This document shows positions 1-9,033 of a stretch of 64,000 nt of DNA, one piece after another (the stretch's first letter is position 1; each line of letters begins with the position of its first letter). The stretch is from NCBI RefSeq assembly GCF_002933275.1, contig NZ_PSSX01000006.1, positions 1 through 64,000 of the forward strand. The letters are read 5' to 3'. Made by a program: the position numbers and the translations under genes. This DNA is from Marinobacter maroccanus (GTDB taxonomy: Bacteria; Pseudomonadota; Gammaproteobacteria; Pseudomonadales; Oleiphilaceae). The notes beneath the pieces were generated by a model. That model ran no database searches. It was not told where the DNA came from and saw only the letters and a program-made list of their open reading frames with translations.

Positions 1-56
1 AGGCTGGCTGCTTCCTGTTTGAACTCAGGAGAAAAAGAACGTCGCTTTCTGGTCAT
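1..56 (-). CDS. IS3-family transposase OrfA, N-terminal fragment (cut by window edge)
   Basis: Eighteen codons are visible from ATG at 56 leftward, reading MTRKRRSFSPEFKQEAAS. This is the basic start of the helix-turn-helix OrfA protein of IS3/IS911-group elements, which binds the IS ends and works with OrfB through programmed frameshifting. Only this fragment is in the window, so whether the transposase is intact cannot be judged. The match rests on recall of the conserved RRxFSxEFKxEA start. Confidence 0.7.
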   Translation of the reverse strand, partial: MTRKRRSFSPEFKQEAAS

Positions 57-123
57 CAGACACCTCGTTTATGGTGGCGATATTACCACCTACGTTGGTG
101 TCCGGAATCATTGAACCACTACA
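1..123 (-). mobile_element. IS3-family insertion sequence, partial (transposase-start end)
   Basis: The first 56 bases, read leftward, encode the N-terminus of an IS3/IS911-type OrfA. About 67 bases upstream of that start, the leftward strand shows TGTAGTGGTTCAATGATTCC beginning at position 123, with the TG terminus usual for IS3-family ends. The distance from IS end to orfA start fits the family. The other end of the element, and any target duplication, lie outside the window. The boundary at 123 is inferred from the TG terminus and the change in character of the neighbouring sequence. Confidence 0.7.
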
Positions 124-823
124 CTTTTGCTTAGGTGCTGTGCCATTGACGCTCATTTTACGTGGTACAACGAGGCTATCCTCGTCTTCGTTGAGTTATC
201 AGTGTTCTCACCTTTATCGGACAATCGAGTCTACCGATCTTAGGATATTTCCTGTGTTAGGGGCTTCCTCAATTCCGTTTTTCCTTGTGCTTGGGTTTGT
301 TGAGGTCTCACTTCAGTTAGCACTAGGTGTTGTTGTTTCGGTTTTGGCTTCGCTCTTAATCGTTCATTCCGTGATGCTGAAAAGTGAGGTTGTACACTTC
401 GACGGGAATGACAGTTTGTCTGGGTTCACCAGTCCGGTTTCAAGTTACAGTCTTTTCGGTGGGTTAATTCTGGGTGTTTTTTCTGCATTAGTTGTTTGGG
501 GAGGGCCGGATGCGTTTCTCTTTGCGACTATGAAGCAAGCTGGTGTGATGTCGCTTGACCAGGATGTTTTCGTTGAGAAAAAGTATTGCCCTTTACTTGG
601 TGATGCATTTGATCTCAAGTATGTCGATAACCATTGCTACCTCAAGGATGGCGATATCTTGTTCCAGGGCATGGGAGACAGGGTCTTGTTGGCAAACCTT
701 GAGAAGGGGTATCGCATTTCTTTGCCCTCTGAATCACTTTTCGTGGTTGAGGGGTTTTCCTCGGTGGACAGTTCGTGGACACCAGAAACAACAAAGCCCG
801 CACAAGGCGGGCTAAGTCGTTGA
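71..823 (+). CDS. Membrane protein ORF whose start lies inside the IS end; probably a 5'-truncated gene
   Basis: The 250-residue frame begins in the inferred IS terminus: codons 1-17 are IS sequence. It shows hydrophobic segments around residues 60-100 and 125-150, then a soluble C-terminal part. I do not recognise the family. The DNA is visibly more T-rich than the surrounding genes, which suggests transfer. Because the start is supplied by the insertion sequence, the original 5' end is probably lost. The last codons run into the terminator hairpin of the opposing tRNA-Phe (795-813), so the natural C-terminus may also differ. Whether it is expressed is unknown. Confidence 0.45.
   Translation: MVAILPPTLVSGIIEPLHFCLGAVPLTLILRGTTRLSSSSLSYQCSHLYRTIESTDLRIFPVLGASSIPFFLVLGFVEVSLQLALGVVVSVLASLLIVHSVMLKSEVVHFDGNDSLSGFTSPVSSYSLFGGLILGVFSALVVWGGPDAFLFATMKQAGVMSLDQDVFVEKKYCPLLGDAFDLKYVDNHCYLKDGDILFQGMGDRVLLANLEKGYRISLPSESLFVVEGFSSVDSSWTPETTKPAQGGLSR
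786..813 (-). terminator. Rho-independent terminator of tRNA-Phe
   Basis: On the leftward strand AGCCCGC and GCGGGCT form a 7-bp stem with a 5-nt loop, followed by TTTGTTGTT. It lies 15 bases beyond the tRNA 3' end. Confidence 0.75.
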
Positions 824-827
824 ATCT

Positions 828-904
828 TGGTGCCCGGAGGCGGAATCGAACCACCGACACGGGGATTTTCAATCCCCTGCTCTACCAACTGAGCTATCCG
901 GGCA
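828..904 (-). tRNA. tRNA-Phe (anticodon GAA)
   Basis: A full cloverleaf reads leftward from 904. The acceptor TGCCCGG pairs with CCGGGCA, the D-arm contains AGCTCAGTTGGTAGAGC, and the anticodon stem GGGGA/TCCCC encloses TTGAAAA with anticodon GAA. The T-arm contains GGTTCGATTCC, and CCA is encoded. The length of 77 is normal. It has its own promoter (935-963) and terminator (786-813), so it is a single-gene unit. Confidence 0.97.
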
Positions 905-934
905 TGTTGCGCTACTGCTGTGCAACGGGGCGCT

Positions 935-963
935 ATTAAACCGGTTTCGCTGTTTTGAGTCAA
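935..963 (-). promoter_or_regulatory. Sigma-70 promoter of tRNA-Phe
   Basis: Reading leftward, -35 TTGACT and -10 TTTAAT are separated by exactly 17 bases, about 30 bases upstream of the tRNA 5' end. Both hexamers are close to consensus, as expected for a stable RNA gene. Confidence 0.75.
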
Positions 964-1024
964 GGCTGAGCCGGAAAAATTTCTGAATCTTTTCAGGCAT
1001 GCTCAGGCTTTGATCAATCCGGGG

Positions 1025-1297
1025 TTATTGTTCCGGTGGAACGTAGCCCTCGGCCTTGTCGAACGGTTCGTTGTTGAAGAAGTGTTCCATCTGCGCCTGC
1101 AGGTACTTGCGGGTGTTCGGGTCCATCAGGCTCAGGTGTTTTTCGTTGATCAGCATGGTCTGCTGGGCCTGCCATTCTTCCCAGGCCTGCTTCGAAATAT
1201 TTTCGAAAATGTCCTGGCCCTTGGCGCCGGGCATAGGCGGGAAGTCCAGGCCTTCCAGTTCTTTCTGGTATTTGCGGCAGAAAACGGTACGGCTCAT
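1025..1297 (-). CDS. yggX: Fe(2+)-trafficking / oxidative damage protection protein YggX
   Basis: This 90-residue cytoplasmic protein starts [10 protein letters not shown] and contains [13 protein letters not shown] and the [11 protein letters not shown] block typical of YggX. The family protects Fe-S enzymes from oxidants and is implicated in iron delivery; Cys7 is the conserved cysteine. ATG at 1297 has AGGAG six bases upstream and is preferred over an in-frame TTG at 1315. It lies downstream of mutY in the classic mutY-yggX order, probably in one transcript with asmA. Confidence 0.95.
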   Translation of the reverse strand: MSRTVFCRKYQKELEGLDFPPMPGAKGQDIFENISKQAWEEWQAQQTMLINEKHLSLMDPNTRKYLQAQMEHFFNNEPFDKAEGYVPPEQ

Positions 1298-1375
1298 GGT
1301 GGCTCCTGTTGGCAAATGTTGCTGGCGGTGATGATAACAGATCGTTGCGGCTGAAGGCGCTCCCGGACCGGATCA

Positions 1376-2443
1376 TCAAAGCAGGGCGGCTTGCTCCGGT
1401 TCGGTAAGCAGCGACCGGATCGGCGCCGGCAGACCAAGGTTCAGGGCTTCATGGCGGTGCAGCCATTTCAGATGATCCCTGTCTGCAACGGTGTTGGTGC
1501 CACCAGTGACGTTCAGACGGGCCGGCTGTATGTGCAGATGGTAATGGGAGAAGGTATGTCGGAAGCCGCTGATCAGCTCCGGCTCTCCGCAATCCAGCCC
1601 CAGGCTCTGTTCGCAGGCTTCCTGAAGCTCATCGGCGCCGTAGGCCGGGTCAAGTTCCGGCAGGCTCCAGAGGCCGCCCCAGATGCCACTGGGCGGTCGA
1701 CGTTCCAGCAGGATGCGTCCCTCGCAGTCCTCGAGGATTACCATCCAGGTGGTTTTTTCCGGCTTGGCCTTTTTCGGTTTGGAGCCGGGGTAGAGTGATG
1801 TTTCACCCTGGGCGTAGGCCTTGCAGCCCTCTTGCAGCGGGCAGCTGTCACAGGCCGGCCGGCTGCGGGTACACACCATGGCGCCCAGATCCATAATGCC
1901 CTGGGTGTAGTCGCGCACCCGTTGTCCCGGTGTATGCTCCTCGGCCCGTTGCCAGAGCTGATTGAGAACGGCGTTCTGTCCGGGCCAGCCGGGGATGGCA
2001 TGGTAGCGGGCCAGCACACGTTTCACGTTGCCGTCCAGTATGGCGGCGCGAATGCCGAAGGCCTGGGCCAGTATGGCGGCGGCCGTGGAGCGGCCGATTC
2101 CGGTCAGGGTTTCAAGCTCCTCCTGGGTCTGTGGAAATTCACCATCAAAGTCGCGAACCACCGTTTGCGCGGCTTTCTGCAGGTTGCGGGCCCGGGCGTA
2201 GTAACCAAGGCCAGACCAGTGGCTGAGTACATCATCCACGGGGGCTTCGGCCAGGGCATGGACGTCGGGAAAGCGTTCCATGAACGCCTCATAATAGGGG
2301 ATAACGGTGGTTACCTGGGTCTGCTGCAACATGATTTCCGAAACCCATACCCGGTAGGCGTTTCGGTTGTGGTGCCACGGCAGGTCGTGCCGGCCGTGGC
2401 TGTCGTACCATTGCAGCAATTTGTCGGCGAAACGGTCGGGCAT
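1376..2443 (-). CDS. mutY: Adenine DNA glycosylase MutY
   Basis: This 355-residue base-excision repair enzyme removes adenine mispaired with 8-oxoguanine. The N-terminal helix-hairpin-helix glycosylase domain carries the catalytic Glu36 in VSEIMLQQTQV. GIMDLGAMVC holds the catalytic Asp region and opens the [4Fe-4S] loop C-x6-C-x2-C-x5-C. The C-terminal third is the NUDIX-like 8-oxoG recognition domain (WGGLWSLPE). Its ATG overlaps the asmA stop by one base (TGATG), so translation is coupled; yggX follows. Confidence 0.97.
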   Translation of the reverse strand: MPDRFADKLLQWYDSHGRHDLPWHHNRNAYRVWVSEIMLQQTQVTTVIPYYEAFMERFPDVHALAEAPVDDVLSHWSGLGYYARARNLQKAAQTVVRDFDGEFPQTQEELETLTGIGRSTAAAILAQAFGIRAAILDGNVKRVLARYHAIPGWPGQNAVLNQLWQRAEEHTPGQRVRDYTQGIMDLGAMVCTRSRPACDSCPLQEGCKAYAQGETSLYPGSKPKKAKPEKTTWMVILEDCEGRILLERRPPSGIWGGLWSLPELDPAYGADELQEACEQSLGLDCGEPELISGFRHTFSHYHLHIQPARLNVTGGTNTVADRDHLKWLHRHEALNLGLPAPIRSLLTEPEQAALL

Positions 2444-4608
2444 CAGTTGAACAGGCCCTTCAGCTTGTCGCCGACTTTGTCCTGTAGCTTCTCTTTCGCT
2501 TTCTCTTCGGCTTTTGCCTTGGCCTCGTCCACTTTTTCGTCAACTTTTGCCTTGGCGGCATTTTTTGCCATGGCTTGAAGGGTGTCGCGGAAGCGGGAGC
2601 CGTCAAAGGAACAAAGGCCAGCGGGATCTTCGGCGAAGTTGCCGCGGCACTCCACAGGAATAACCGCATTCTTCACGTATTCGGTAACACGGCAGGCGTT
2701 GTCCCTGTGGATTTCCCCGACGATCTTCAGGCCAACTTCGTAGTCCAGCTGGCTTTGGGCCAAATCGACGGTGCCATTGCCCTCAAGGCGCATCCCGGCC
2801 AGTGCTGCCACCAGATCGGTGTTGTTCAGGGTGTTGCCATTGATGTCGAGGGTGCCACGCATGTCGTTGAACGGTGTGCTGGTGCCCCAGTCTGTGGTTG
2901 TCAGATCCTCCTGGTTGACCAGAGCGATGCCCTGGCAGGCCATGCGGGTCAGGTTCATCTGGCGGAACTCGCCCTTCGCCAGGTTGAAGCTGATCTGGCC
3001 GTCGGCATTGCTGCGCAAGGCCGAGATGCGGTTGCCGGTGGTGGTGGCGTTCACCTTTAGGTTGGCGCCGCCGGCGAGCATCTCCACCTCCGCCAGATCG
3101 GTGAGCAGGGGCAGGGTCTGTACGTTGGTGACGTCTGAACCCACGGTCCATTTCGGATTATCGCTGCGGGCGTCGATGGTCACGTTGGCGCCAAAGCTGC
3201 CTTCATAGAGTTTGCCGCTGAACTCGTCAATTTTCAGAAGGCCGTTTTTTGCCGTTGTGCTGGCTTTGATTTCGTTGATGGTCAGGTTGCTGACGATCAG
3301 CTGGCCGAGGCCCAGATCAATATCCAGCAACAGGCTGCGAATGGTCTCCAGGGGCAGCAGATCGCCCTCCGGTCCGGCTGCAGCGGTTTCCTGGGATGCG
3401 GGTGCCTCCTCGGCTTCTCCCTCTGCCTGAGGTGGCAGGTACCGGTCGGCATTCAACTGGTCGCCCTGCAGATTGAAGACGATGCCTGAGTCGGCCAGGT
3501 TGTAGCTGCCGGAGCCATTGAAAGTGGTGTCATCCAGTTTGATGGTCAGGTCGGTAAGCTCCACCTTTCCGGCCGGGCCGCCAATGCCAGTAGAGAACGC
3601 GATAGCTTTCAGCACGTCCGGATCGCTGGTTTCCACCGCGGGCTGGCCGAGGTTGTTCAGCAGATCCTTCAGTGAGAACTCGGCGATGGACAATTCGCCA
3701 CTCAGGGTTGGCTTGTCGCCGAAACCAGTGACATTCAGATCGGTAGAGAGTTTCAGATTGGCCAGGCTGGCGGTAAAGCCGCTCAGATTGGCGGTTTCGT
3801 TTTCCAGGTTTGCCCTGGCCGAGCCGCCAAGTTCAGCCGTCACCTTTTTGCTTCCAAATGGTTCGCCGGTCATGTCGAACACGGCATTCAGACCGGATAC
3901 GGCGAACTCGTTGAGCGCCTCGTTGGCAGCAAGGCGCGCGCTAATGCTGCCATCCACTTCAAAGGTAGGTTGGGTGGTGGCAACCCGGAATCCGATCTCC
4001 AGCGGGAATTCGGAGCCCAGGGTGATGTTGCTGGCGTTAACGGTAAAGTTCTCCAGCGTAACCGACTGGCCGGTGCTCTTATCGGTGTAGTGCACCTGGG
4101 CATTGCTGATCTGAACGTTTTCAACGTTGAAGTTCAGAGGTTCGCTGCCGGCTCCCCCGTCTTCCTGTGCCTGCTCATCCTGGGTGCCGGCAGTTTCTTC
4201 CGTTGCCGCTCCGGCTGGCTTCTCGGGCATGATTCGGGTCCAGTTGCCGTTACCCTGTTCGTCAACTTCGAGGCGGGCGTCCAGGCCGTCCAGCACGAAG
4301 GTGTTTACCCTTGGCGACATGGCAATAAGCGACCAGAAATCGATCTGGGCAACCAACTGCTCCAGGGCCACAAAACGATCCCCTTCCAAAGTGGCTTCTA
4401 CGGAATTCAGCTCAAGACCAAGCGGAATAAAAGACCAGCCAATGTCGCCTTCCAGAATCAGATCCAGATTCGTTGCATCTTCGACGGCCTGTTCAATTTG
4501 AGGCTTGTAGTCGTTGGGGTTGATCACGGCCATGGCGATGGCAACGGCGGCCACAGCAAGAACGACCAGTGCAACGACGGCAATCAGCACATAACGGACG
4601 GCTTTCAT
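2443..4608 (-). CDS. asmA: AsmA family inner-membrane-anchored protein
   Basis: This 721-residue protein has one N-terminal membrane helix (about residues 6-28), then a long repeat-rich beta domain of the AsmA/TamB-like class and a Lys/Glu/Ala-rich helical tail from about 680. AsmA proteins sit in the inner membrane facing the periplasm and affect outer-membrane biogenesis and phospholipid transfer. The LNLVEATL-like start and the late AsmA block near LDYEVGLKIVGE support the family. It is the first gene of the leftward asmA-mutY-yggX unit; the divergent neighbour is the SRPBCC gene. Confidence 0.88.
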   Translation of the reverse strand: MKAVRYVLIAVVALVVLAVAAVAIAMAVINPNDYKPQIEQAVEDATNLDLILEGDIGWSFIPLGLELNSVEATLEGDRFVALEQLVAQIDFWSLIAMSPRVNTFVLDGLDARLEVDEQGNGNWTRIMPEKPAGAATEETAGTQDEQAQEDGGAGSEPLNFNVENVQISNAQVHYTDKSTGQSVTLENFTVNASNITLGSEFPLEIGFRVATTQPTFEVDGSISARLAANEALNEFAVSGLNAVFDMTGEPFGSKKVTAELGGSARANLENETANLSGFTASLANLKLSTDLNVTGFGDKPTLSGELSIAEFSLKDLLNNLGQPAVETSDPDVLKAIAFSTGIGGPAGKVELTDLTIKLDDTTFNGSGSYNLADSGIVFNLQGDQLNADRYLPPQAEGEAEEAPASQETAAAGPEGDLLPLETIRSLLLDIDLGLGQLIVSNLTINEIKASTTAKNGLLKIDEFSGKLYEGSFGANVTIDARSDNPKWTVGSDVTNVQTLPLLTDLAEVEMLAGGANLKVNATTTGNRISALRSNADGQISFNLAKGEFRQMNLTRMACQGIALVNQEDLTTTDWGTSTPFNDMRGTLDINGNTLNNTDLVAALAGMRLEGNGTVDLAQSQLDYEVGLKIVGEIHRDNACRVTEYVKNAVIPVECRGNFAEDPAGLCSFDGSRFRDTLQAMAKNAAKAKVDEKVDEAKAKAEEKAKEKLQDKVGDKLKGLFN

Positions 4609-4800
4609 ATTTCAGGCTTCCTTCCTAAAGTTGGGAGCTTGCAGTATTCGAGGCGAATACTGACGCCAATGACCCAAAGGATAACGCAGGGTTAACAAAT
4701 TAACAGCGCGGAGTATGACAATGCGGTAGTGTTGGGCCAAAATACACCCCCTTAAAATTCCGACTACATTGATACCTATAAACACAAGAAGGAGTTGGCC

Positions 4801-5262
4801 GTGGCTATTACCGTTTCGATTGAGCTGAACCGGGAACTTGAGATTCCGGGAGGCTATGATGAAGTCTTTGATCTGCTGGCGGATGTGCCACGTTCTGCCA
4901 GTCATTTTCCCAAAGTTCACAAACTGACGGATCTGGGCGAAAACGCCTACCGCTGGGAAATGGAAAAAGTCGGCGTCGACAAACACGCAATCCAGTCGGT
5001 TTATGCCTGCAAGTACCATTCGGATAAGGACGCCGGGCGGATTACCTGGGAGCCGGTGAAAGGCGAGGGTAATGGTGTTGTGAGCGGTTCCTGGACCATC
5101 AAATCCAGGGGTGACAATGCCACTGCCGTAAAATTCCAGACCAGCGCCGAGTTGACTGTGCCCCTGCCCAGCCTGCTCAAACTGGCTATCAGCCCGGTCA
5201 TCAAGCATGAGTTCAACAGCCTCGTGGATACTTACATGAACAATCTCAAGAAGGCCTTCTGA
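4801..5262 (+). CDS. SRPBCC family (START-like) protein
   Basis: This 153-residue protein has the helix-grip pattern: an N-terminal strand ELNRELEIPGGYDEVFDLLADVP, a run of strands and a long C-terminal helix ending in DTYMNNLKKAF. SRPBCC proteins bind hydrophobic ligands in a central cavity; the ligand cannot be told here. GTG at 4801 is chosen because AAGGAG lies six bases upstream; an in-frame TTG at 4795 overlaps that site less well. It is divergent from asmA and upstream of hisB, with no clear functional link to either. Confidence 0.75.
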   Translation: MAITVSIELNRELEIPGGYDEVFDLLADVPRSASHFPKVHKLTDLGENAYRWEMEKVGVDKHAIQSVYACKYHSDKDAGRITWEPVKGEGNGVVSGSWTIKSRGDNATAVKFQTSAELTVPLPSLLKLAISPVIKHEFNSLVDTYMNNLKKAF

Positions 5263-5342
5263 CCAAGCCTTGCTTGCCGTTCACCCGCGCTTCGCTATCG
5301 TAGCGATTAAACCGGTTGTGGGACTCCAGCGGACATAAAAGG

Positions 5343-5373
5343 TATAATCGCCGGATAGAATTTTTCCGGCGAT
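5343..5373 (+). promoter_or_regulatory. hisB -10 element with a 9-bp inverted repeat at the transcript start
   Basis: TATAAT at 5343-5348 is a consensus -10; the -35 region is poor (GGGACT at 17 bp spacing). Directly overlapping it, ATCGCCGGA (5347-5355) and TCCGGCGAT (5365-5373) are perfect inverted arms around a 9-nt AT-rich loop. The repeat could be an operator or a 5' hairpin of the his mRNA. A second small repeat, TCGCTA/TAGCGA, is at 5292-5306. Confidence 0.45.
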
Positions 5374-5400
5374 ATGCCGCTCAATTGTCACGGAGTCCCC

Positions 5401-5994
5401 ATGGCCGAACGTAAGGCTCGGGTAGAAAGAAATACCCTAGAAACCCAGATCACCGTTGAGATTGATCTCGACGGCACCGGCAAATCCAGTTTCGACACCG
5501 GCGTGCCCTTTCTGGAGCACATGATGGACCAGATTGCCCGTCATGGTCTGGTGGATCTGAACATCGTTTCCAGGGGCGATCTGCACATCGACGATCACCA
5601 CACCGTGGAAGACATCGGTATTACCCTTGGCCAGGCCTTCAAGCAGGCCGTTGGCGACAAGAAGGGCATTCGTCGGTACGGCCACGCCTATGTGCCGCTG
5701 GATGAAGCTCTCTCGCGTGTGGTTATCGATCTGTCCGGCCGTCCTGGCCTGATGATGGATGTGCCGTATACGCGCGGCGCCGTGGGCGGTTTCGATGTTG
5801 ATCTGTTCGAAGAGTTCTTCCACGGCTTCGTGAATCACTCCATGGTGACCCTGCACATCGACAATCTGAAGGGCAAGAACACCCACCACCAGATTGAAAC
5901 CGTGTTCAAGGCCTTTGGCCGTGCCCTGCGCATGGCGATCGAAATGGACGAGCGCATGGCCGGCATTACGCCGTCCACCAAAGGTTCTCTGTAA
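5401..5994 (+). CDS. hisB: Imidazoleglycerol-phosphate dehydratase HisB
   Basis: This 197-residue monofunctional dehydratase carries out the sixth step of histidine synthesis, IGP to imidazole-acetol phosphate. The metal-binding motifs [28 protein letters not shown] and NTHHQIE are all present. There is no N-terminal phosphatase domain, unlike the enterobacterial bifunctional HisB. ATG at 5401 follows CGGAG at a good distance; an upstream in-frame ATG at 5374 falls in the leader hairpin and is unlikely. First gene of hisBHAF. Confidence 0.97.
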   Translation: MAERKARVERNTLETQITVEIDLDGTGKSSFDTGVPFLEHMMDQIARHGLVDLNIVSRGDLHIDDHHTVEDIGITLGQAFKQAVGDKKGIRRYGHAYVPLDEALSRVVIDLSGRPGLMMDVPYTRGAVGGFDVDLFEEFFHGFVNHSMVTLHIDNLKGKNTHHQIETVFKAFGRALRMAIEMDERMAGITPSTKGSL

Positions 5995-6022
5995 AAGACT
6001 CGTCGCCAGAAGGCTCGCTTTA

Positions 6023-6042
6023 ACCGGTCACTTGTGACCGGT
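6023..6042. repeat. Intercistronic inverted repeat between hisB and hisH
   Basis: ACCGGTCAC and GTGACCGGT are perfect 9-bp arms separated by TT, in the 71-base gap between hisB and hisH. There is no U-tract, so it is not an intrinsic terminator. It could stabilise or process the mRNA. Confidence 0.45.
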
Positions 6043-6065
6043 CAATCAAGGACACCGCAACAACC

Positions 6066-6707
6066 ATGAAAACCGTTGCCATAATCGACTACGGCATGGG
6101 CAACCTTCACTCTGCCAAAAAAGCGGTAGAGCACGTTGCCCCGGATACCACCGTACTGGTCACCGACAACGCCGAAAAAATTCGTGAAGCAGACCGTGTC
6201 ATCCTCCCCGGCGTTGGCGCCATCCGCGACTGCATGGCAGAAATGCATCGCCTTGGAGTAGTGGACCTGGTCCGTGAGGTCTCTCAGGACCGCCCGTTCC
6301 TGGGCATCTGCGTAGGCATGCAGGCCCTGATGTCCCGTAGTGAGGAAAACGGCGGCGTCGACTGTATCGGCCTGTTCCCCTCGGAAGTGCGCTATTTCGG
6401 TGACCACCTCACGGAAAACGGTGAGCGCCTGAAAGTGCCTCACATGGGCTGGAACCAGGTGCAGCAGACCATTGATCATCCCCTGTGGAATAACATTCCC
6501 GAAGGGGACCGTTTCTACTTCGTGCACAGTTACTACGCAGAGGCCGAGGGCAACGCTGATATGGCGGGCCGCACGCACTATGGTGTAGACCTTGCGGCAG
6601 CGGTGGCACGAGACAATATCTTTGCGGTGCAATTCCACCCGGAGAAAAGTGCCCGGGCGGGCTTGCAGTTGCTTGAGAATTTTACGAACTGGACTGGAAA
6701 ATGCTGA
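6066..6707 (+). CDS. hisH: Imidazole glycerol phosphate synthase, glutamine amidotransferase subunit HisH
   Basis: This 213-residue class I glutaminase hydrolyses glutamine and channels ammonia to HisF. The catalytic triad is visible as Cys82 in GICVGMQAL, and His191 and Glu193 in QFHPEKS. The oxyanion-strand region LPGVGA is intact. It overlaps hisA by 7 bases, so the two are translationally coupled. Confidence 0.97.
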   Translation: MKTVAIIDYGMGNLHSAKKAVEHVAPDTTVLVTDNAEKIREADRVILPGVGAIRDCMAEMHRLGVVDLVREVSQDRPFLGICVGMQALMSRSEENGGVDCIGLFPSEVRYFGDHLTENGERLKVPHMGWNQVQQTIDHPLWNNIPEGDRFYFVHSYYAEAEGNADMAGRTHYGVDLAAAVARDNIFAVQFHPEKSARAGLQLLENFTNWTGKC

Positions 6708-7438
6708 TAATTCCCGCGATCGATCTGAAAGATGGCAAGTGCGTACGCCTTCGTCAGGGCCGCATGGACGACTCCACGGTGTTTGGTGACGACCCTGTCG
6801 ATATGGCCACCCGCTGGGTGGAAGCCGGCGCCCGCCGCCTGCACCTGGTTGACCTGAACGGCGCCTTTGCCGGCGAGCCGGTCAACGGGGAAATCGTTCA
6901 GGCCATTGCCCGCAAATACCCGGATCTGCCGATCCAGATCGGCGGTGGCATCCGCTCGGCGGAAACCATCGAGGCCTATCTGAAGGCCGGCGTGCAATGG
7001 GTCATCATTGGCACCAAGGCGGTGAAAGAGCCGGAATTCGTGACCGAGATGTGCAAGAAGTTCCCGGGCCACATCATTGTTGGCCTTGACGCCAAAGACG
7101 GCCGCGTTGCGACCGATGGCTGGGCGGAGGTCTCTGAAGTGATGGCCACCGATCTCGCCAAACGGTTCGCCAACGACGGCGTGGACGCCATTGTTTACAC
7201 CGACATCAGCCGCGACGGCATGATGCAGGGTGTAAACGTTGAGGCCACTGCGGCGCTGGCCGAAGAAGGGGGGATTCCCGTTATCGCCTCCGGCGGTGTC
7301 ACCAACATGGACGACCTCAAGCGTCTGGCTGCCGTGGCGGACAAGGGTATCCTCGGTGCCATCACTGGCCGGGCTATCTATGAGGGTACCCTGGATGTGG
7401 CGGAAGCCCAGGCCTTCTGCGACAGTTTGAAGGGATAA
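6701..7438 (+). CDS. hisA: Phosphoribosylformimino-5-aminoimidazole carboxamide ribotide isomerase HisA
   Basis: This 245-residue TIM barrel performs the Amadori rearrangement of ProFAR to PRFAR in histidine synthesis. [17 protein letters not shown] carries the catalytic Asp8. GGGIRS and the second phosphate-binding half ASGGV are present, as is [13 protein letters not shown] with the second catalytic Asp. The length is standard. Start overlaps the hisH end; hisF follows after 9 bases. Confidence 0.97.
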   Translation: MLIIPAIDLKDGKCVRLRQGRMDDSTVFGDDPVDMATRWVEAGARRLHLVDLNGAFAGEPVNGEIVQAIARKYPDLPIQIGGGIRSAETIEAYLKAGVQWVIIGTKAVKEPEFVTEMCKKFPGHIIVGLDAKDGRVATDGWAEVSEVMATDLAKRFANDGVDAIVYTDISRDGMMQGVNVEATAALAEEGGIPVIASGGVTNMDDLKRLAAVADKGILGAITGRAIYEGTLDVAEAQAFCDSLKG

Positions 7439-7447
7439 GGACGACCT

Positions 7448-8221
7448 ATGGCTCTGGCAAAACGCATCATTCCCTGCCTGGATGTCGACAAAGGCCGCGT
7501 GGTGAAGGGCGTCAATTTCGTTGATATCCGCGATGCCGGCGATCCGGTGGAAGTGGCTCGTCGTTACAATGAGCAGGGTGCCGACGAAATCACCTTCCTC
7601 GATATCACCGCCAGTCATGAAAGCCGTGACACCACCTATGAAACTGTGGAGCGGATGGCGGCAGAAGTCTTTATTCCGCTAACGGTTGGCGGCGGTGTTC
7701 GTACCGTGGATGACATTCGCAAACTGCTGAACGCCGGGGCTGACAAGGTCTCGATCAACACCGCAGCCGTGTTCAATCCGGAGTTTGTCCGGGAAGCGGC
7801 GGAGCGCTTTGGCAGCCAGTGCATTGTGGTGGCCATTGATGCCAAGCGGGTTAGTGAAGAAGGCGAGGAGCTCCGCTGGGAGATCTTTACCCACGGTGGC
7901 CGCAAGCCTACAGGGCTTGACGCCATTGAATGGGCGCGCAAGATGGTAGACATGGGCGCTGGTGAGTTACTGCTGACCAGTATGGACCGGGACGGCACCA
8001 AGGTCGGCTTTGATCTGGGGCTGACCAAAGCCATCAGCGATGCGGTGATTGTGCCGGTGATTGCCTCCGGCGGTGTCGGAGAGCTGCAGCACCTGGCCGA
8101 TGGCGTCACCCAGGGCGGTGCCGATGCAGTTCTGGCGGCGTCTATCTTTCATTTCGGGCAGCACACCATTCCTGAGGCGAAAGCCTTTATGAAGGCTCAG
8201 GGAATCGAAGTCCGCGATTAA
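7448..8221 (+). CDS. hisF: Imidazole glycerol phosphate synthase cyclase subunit HisF
   Basis: This 257-residue TIM barrel partners with HisH to form IGP and AICAR. The start [21 protein letters not shown] holds the catalytic Asp11; LTVGGGVRT and ASGGVGEL are the phosphate-binding loops, and [11 protein letters not shown] follows. AAGGA precedes the ATG. Its stop overlaps the convergent deacetylase gene by four bases. hisI/hisE are not adjacent. Confidence 0.97.
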   Translation: MALAKRIIPCLDVDKGRVVKGVNFVDIRDAGDPVEVARRYNEQGADEITFLDITASHESRDTTYETVERMAAEVFIPLTVGGGVRTVDDIRKLLNAGADKVSINTAAVFNPEFVREAAERFGSQCIVVAIDAKRVSEEGEELRWEIFTHGGRKPTGLDAIEWARKMVDMGAGELLLTSMDRDGTKVGFDLGLTKAISDAVIVPVIASGGVGELQHLADGVTQGGADAVLAASIFHFGQHTIPEAKAFMKAQGIEVRD

Positions 8222-9033
8222 TCCTTCTTCGCAAAAGCAGGTCGAATGGCCTGCTTTTCTCCCTCCGCAAACATCTCCCGATTGCCATTGCGCATGGCCC
8301 ACAGGCCGCTGACGGTAGCAATGGCGATACCCTGCTCATCCAGTTTTGGCAGGTGCTTCTCCAGGTAATCCACGGTGACCTTGTGAGGATGGCCGATGCC
8401 TATGGCGCTGCCATTTTCCCGGGCGCGCTTGATCAGCAATTTGAACTGGCGGTCCACAAATTCCTCGGTTTGCTCATGGTCGAGAAACACGTCCCGGGTC
8501 ATGGTAGGAATACGATAGGCGGCAGCGACATCACCGGCTACGGATGAGGCGATGGTGCGGCTGTCGATAAAGTACACCGGGTAGCGAAACAACTCCTTCA
8601 TCACCCAGTCCATGGGCTGCAGCTGCTGGGTCAGCAGGCTGCCCATGTGGTTGTTGACTCCCTGAACGTGTGGGATGGACTGCAGTGCCCTGCGCAGCGT
8701 TGTTGCCATGCTCTGCTCGTTCATCTCAGGCGTCAGGCCACCCGGCCCGAGGCCGTAATTGCGGGTGTTGGCCATGGGAGCGTGCAGCATGATTTCCTTG
8801 TGCTGCTTGTGGGCGAGTCGGGCAAGGCTGTCCGTATGCCGGCGATAGGGCAGGAATGCCAGGGTGAGCGGCTGATCCAGATTGGCCAGTCGCTCACCTT
8901 CAGTCAGGCTGTGGCCCATGTCATCAATAATGATGGCAATGGTTGGTGGCAGGGCCTTGCTTGCCGGCTCCGCCGACACCGCGCCGGCGGCAATGCAGAA
9001 TGCCAGGGCCAGCAGAGTACTCATTACTCTCAC
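8218..9033 (-). CDS. Divergent polysaccharide deacetylase (YibQ/DUF610 type), secreted
   Basis: This 271-residue protein has a signal peptide (about residues 1-21, cut near VSA-EP). Its NodB-fold domain includes [28 protein letters not shown] and NHMGSLLT. Members occur beside envC and ctpA in many gammaproteobacteria and are thought to act on envelope polysaccharides, although the enzymatic role is unproven. The start is GTG at 9033, four bases inside the upstream protease stop, with AAGGAAG at the right distance; ATG at 9024 is an alternative. It belongs to the envC-ctp-yibQ leftward unit. Confidence 0.88.
   Translation of the reverse strand: MRVMSTLLALAFCIAAGAVSAEPASKALPPTIAIIIDDMGHSLTEGERLANLDQPLTLAFLPYRRHTDSLARLAHKQHKEIMLHAPMANTRNYGLGPGGLTPEMNEQSMATTLRRALQSIPHVQGVNNHMGSLLTQQLQPMDWVMKELFRYPVYFIDSRTIASSVAGDVAAAYRIPTMTRDVFLDHEQTEEFVDRQFKLLIKRARENGSAIGIGHPHKVTVDYLEKHLPKLDEQGIAIATVSGLWAMRNGNREMFAEGEKQAIRPAFAKKD

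Noticed and set aside
5263-5342. TCGCTA/TAGCGA repeat at 5292-5306 as a terminator for the SRPBCC gene
   Set aside because: The stem is short and is not followed by a T-run.
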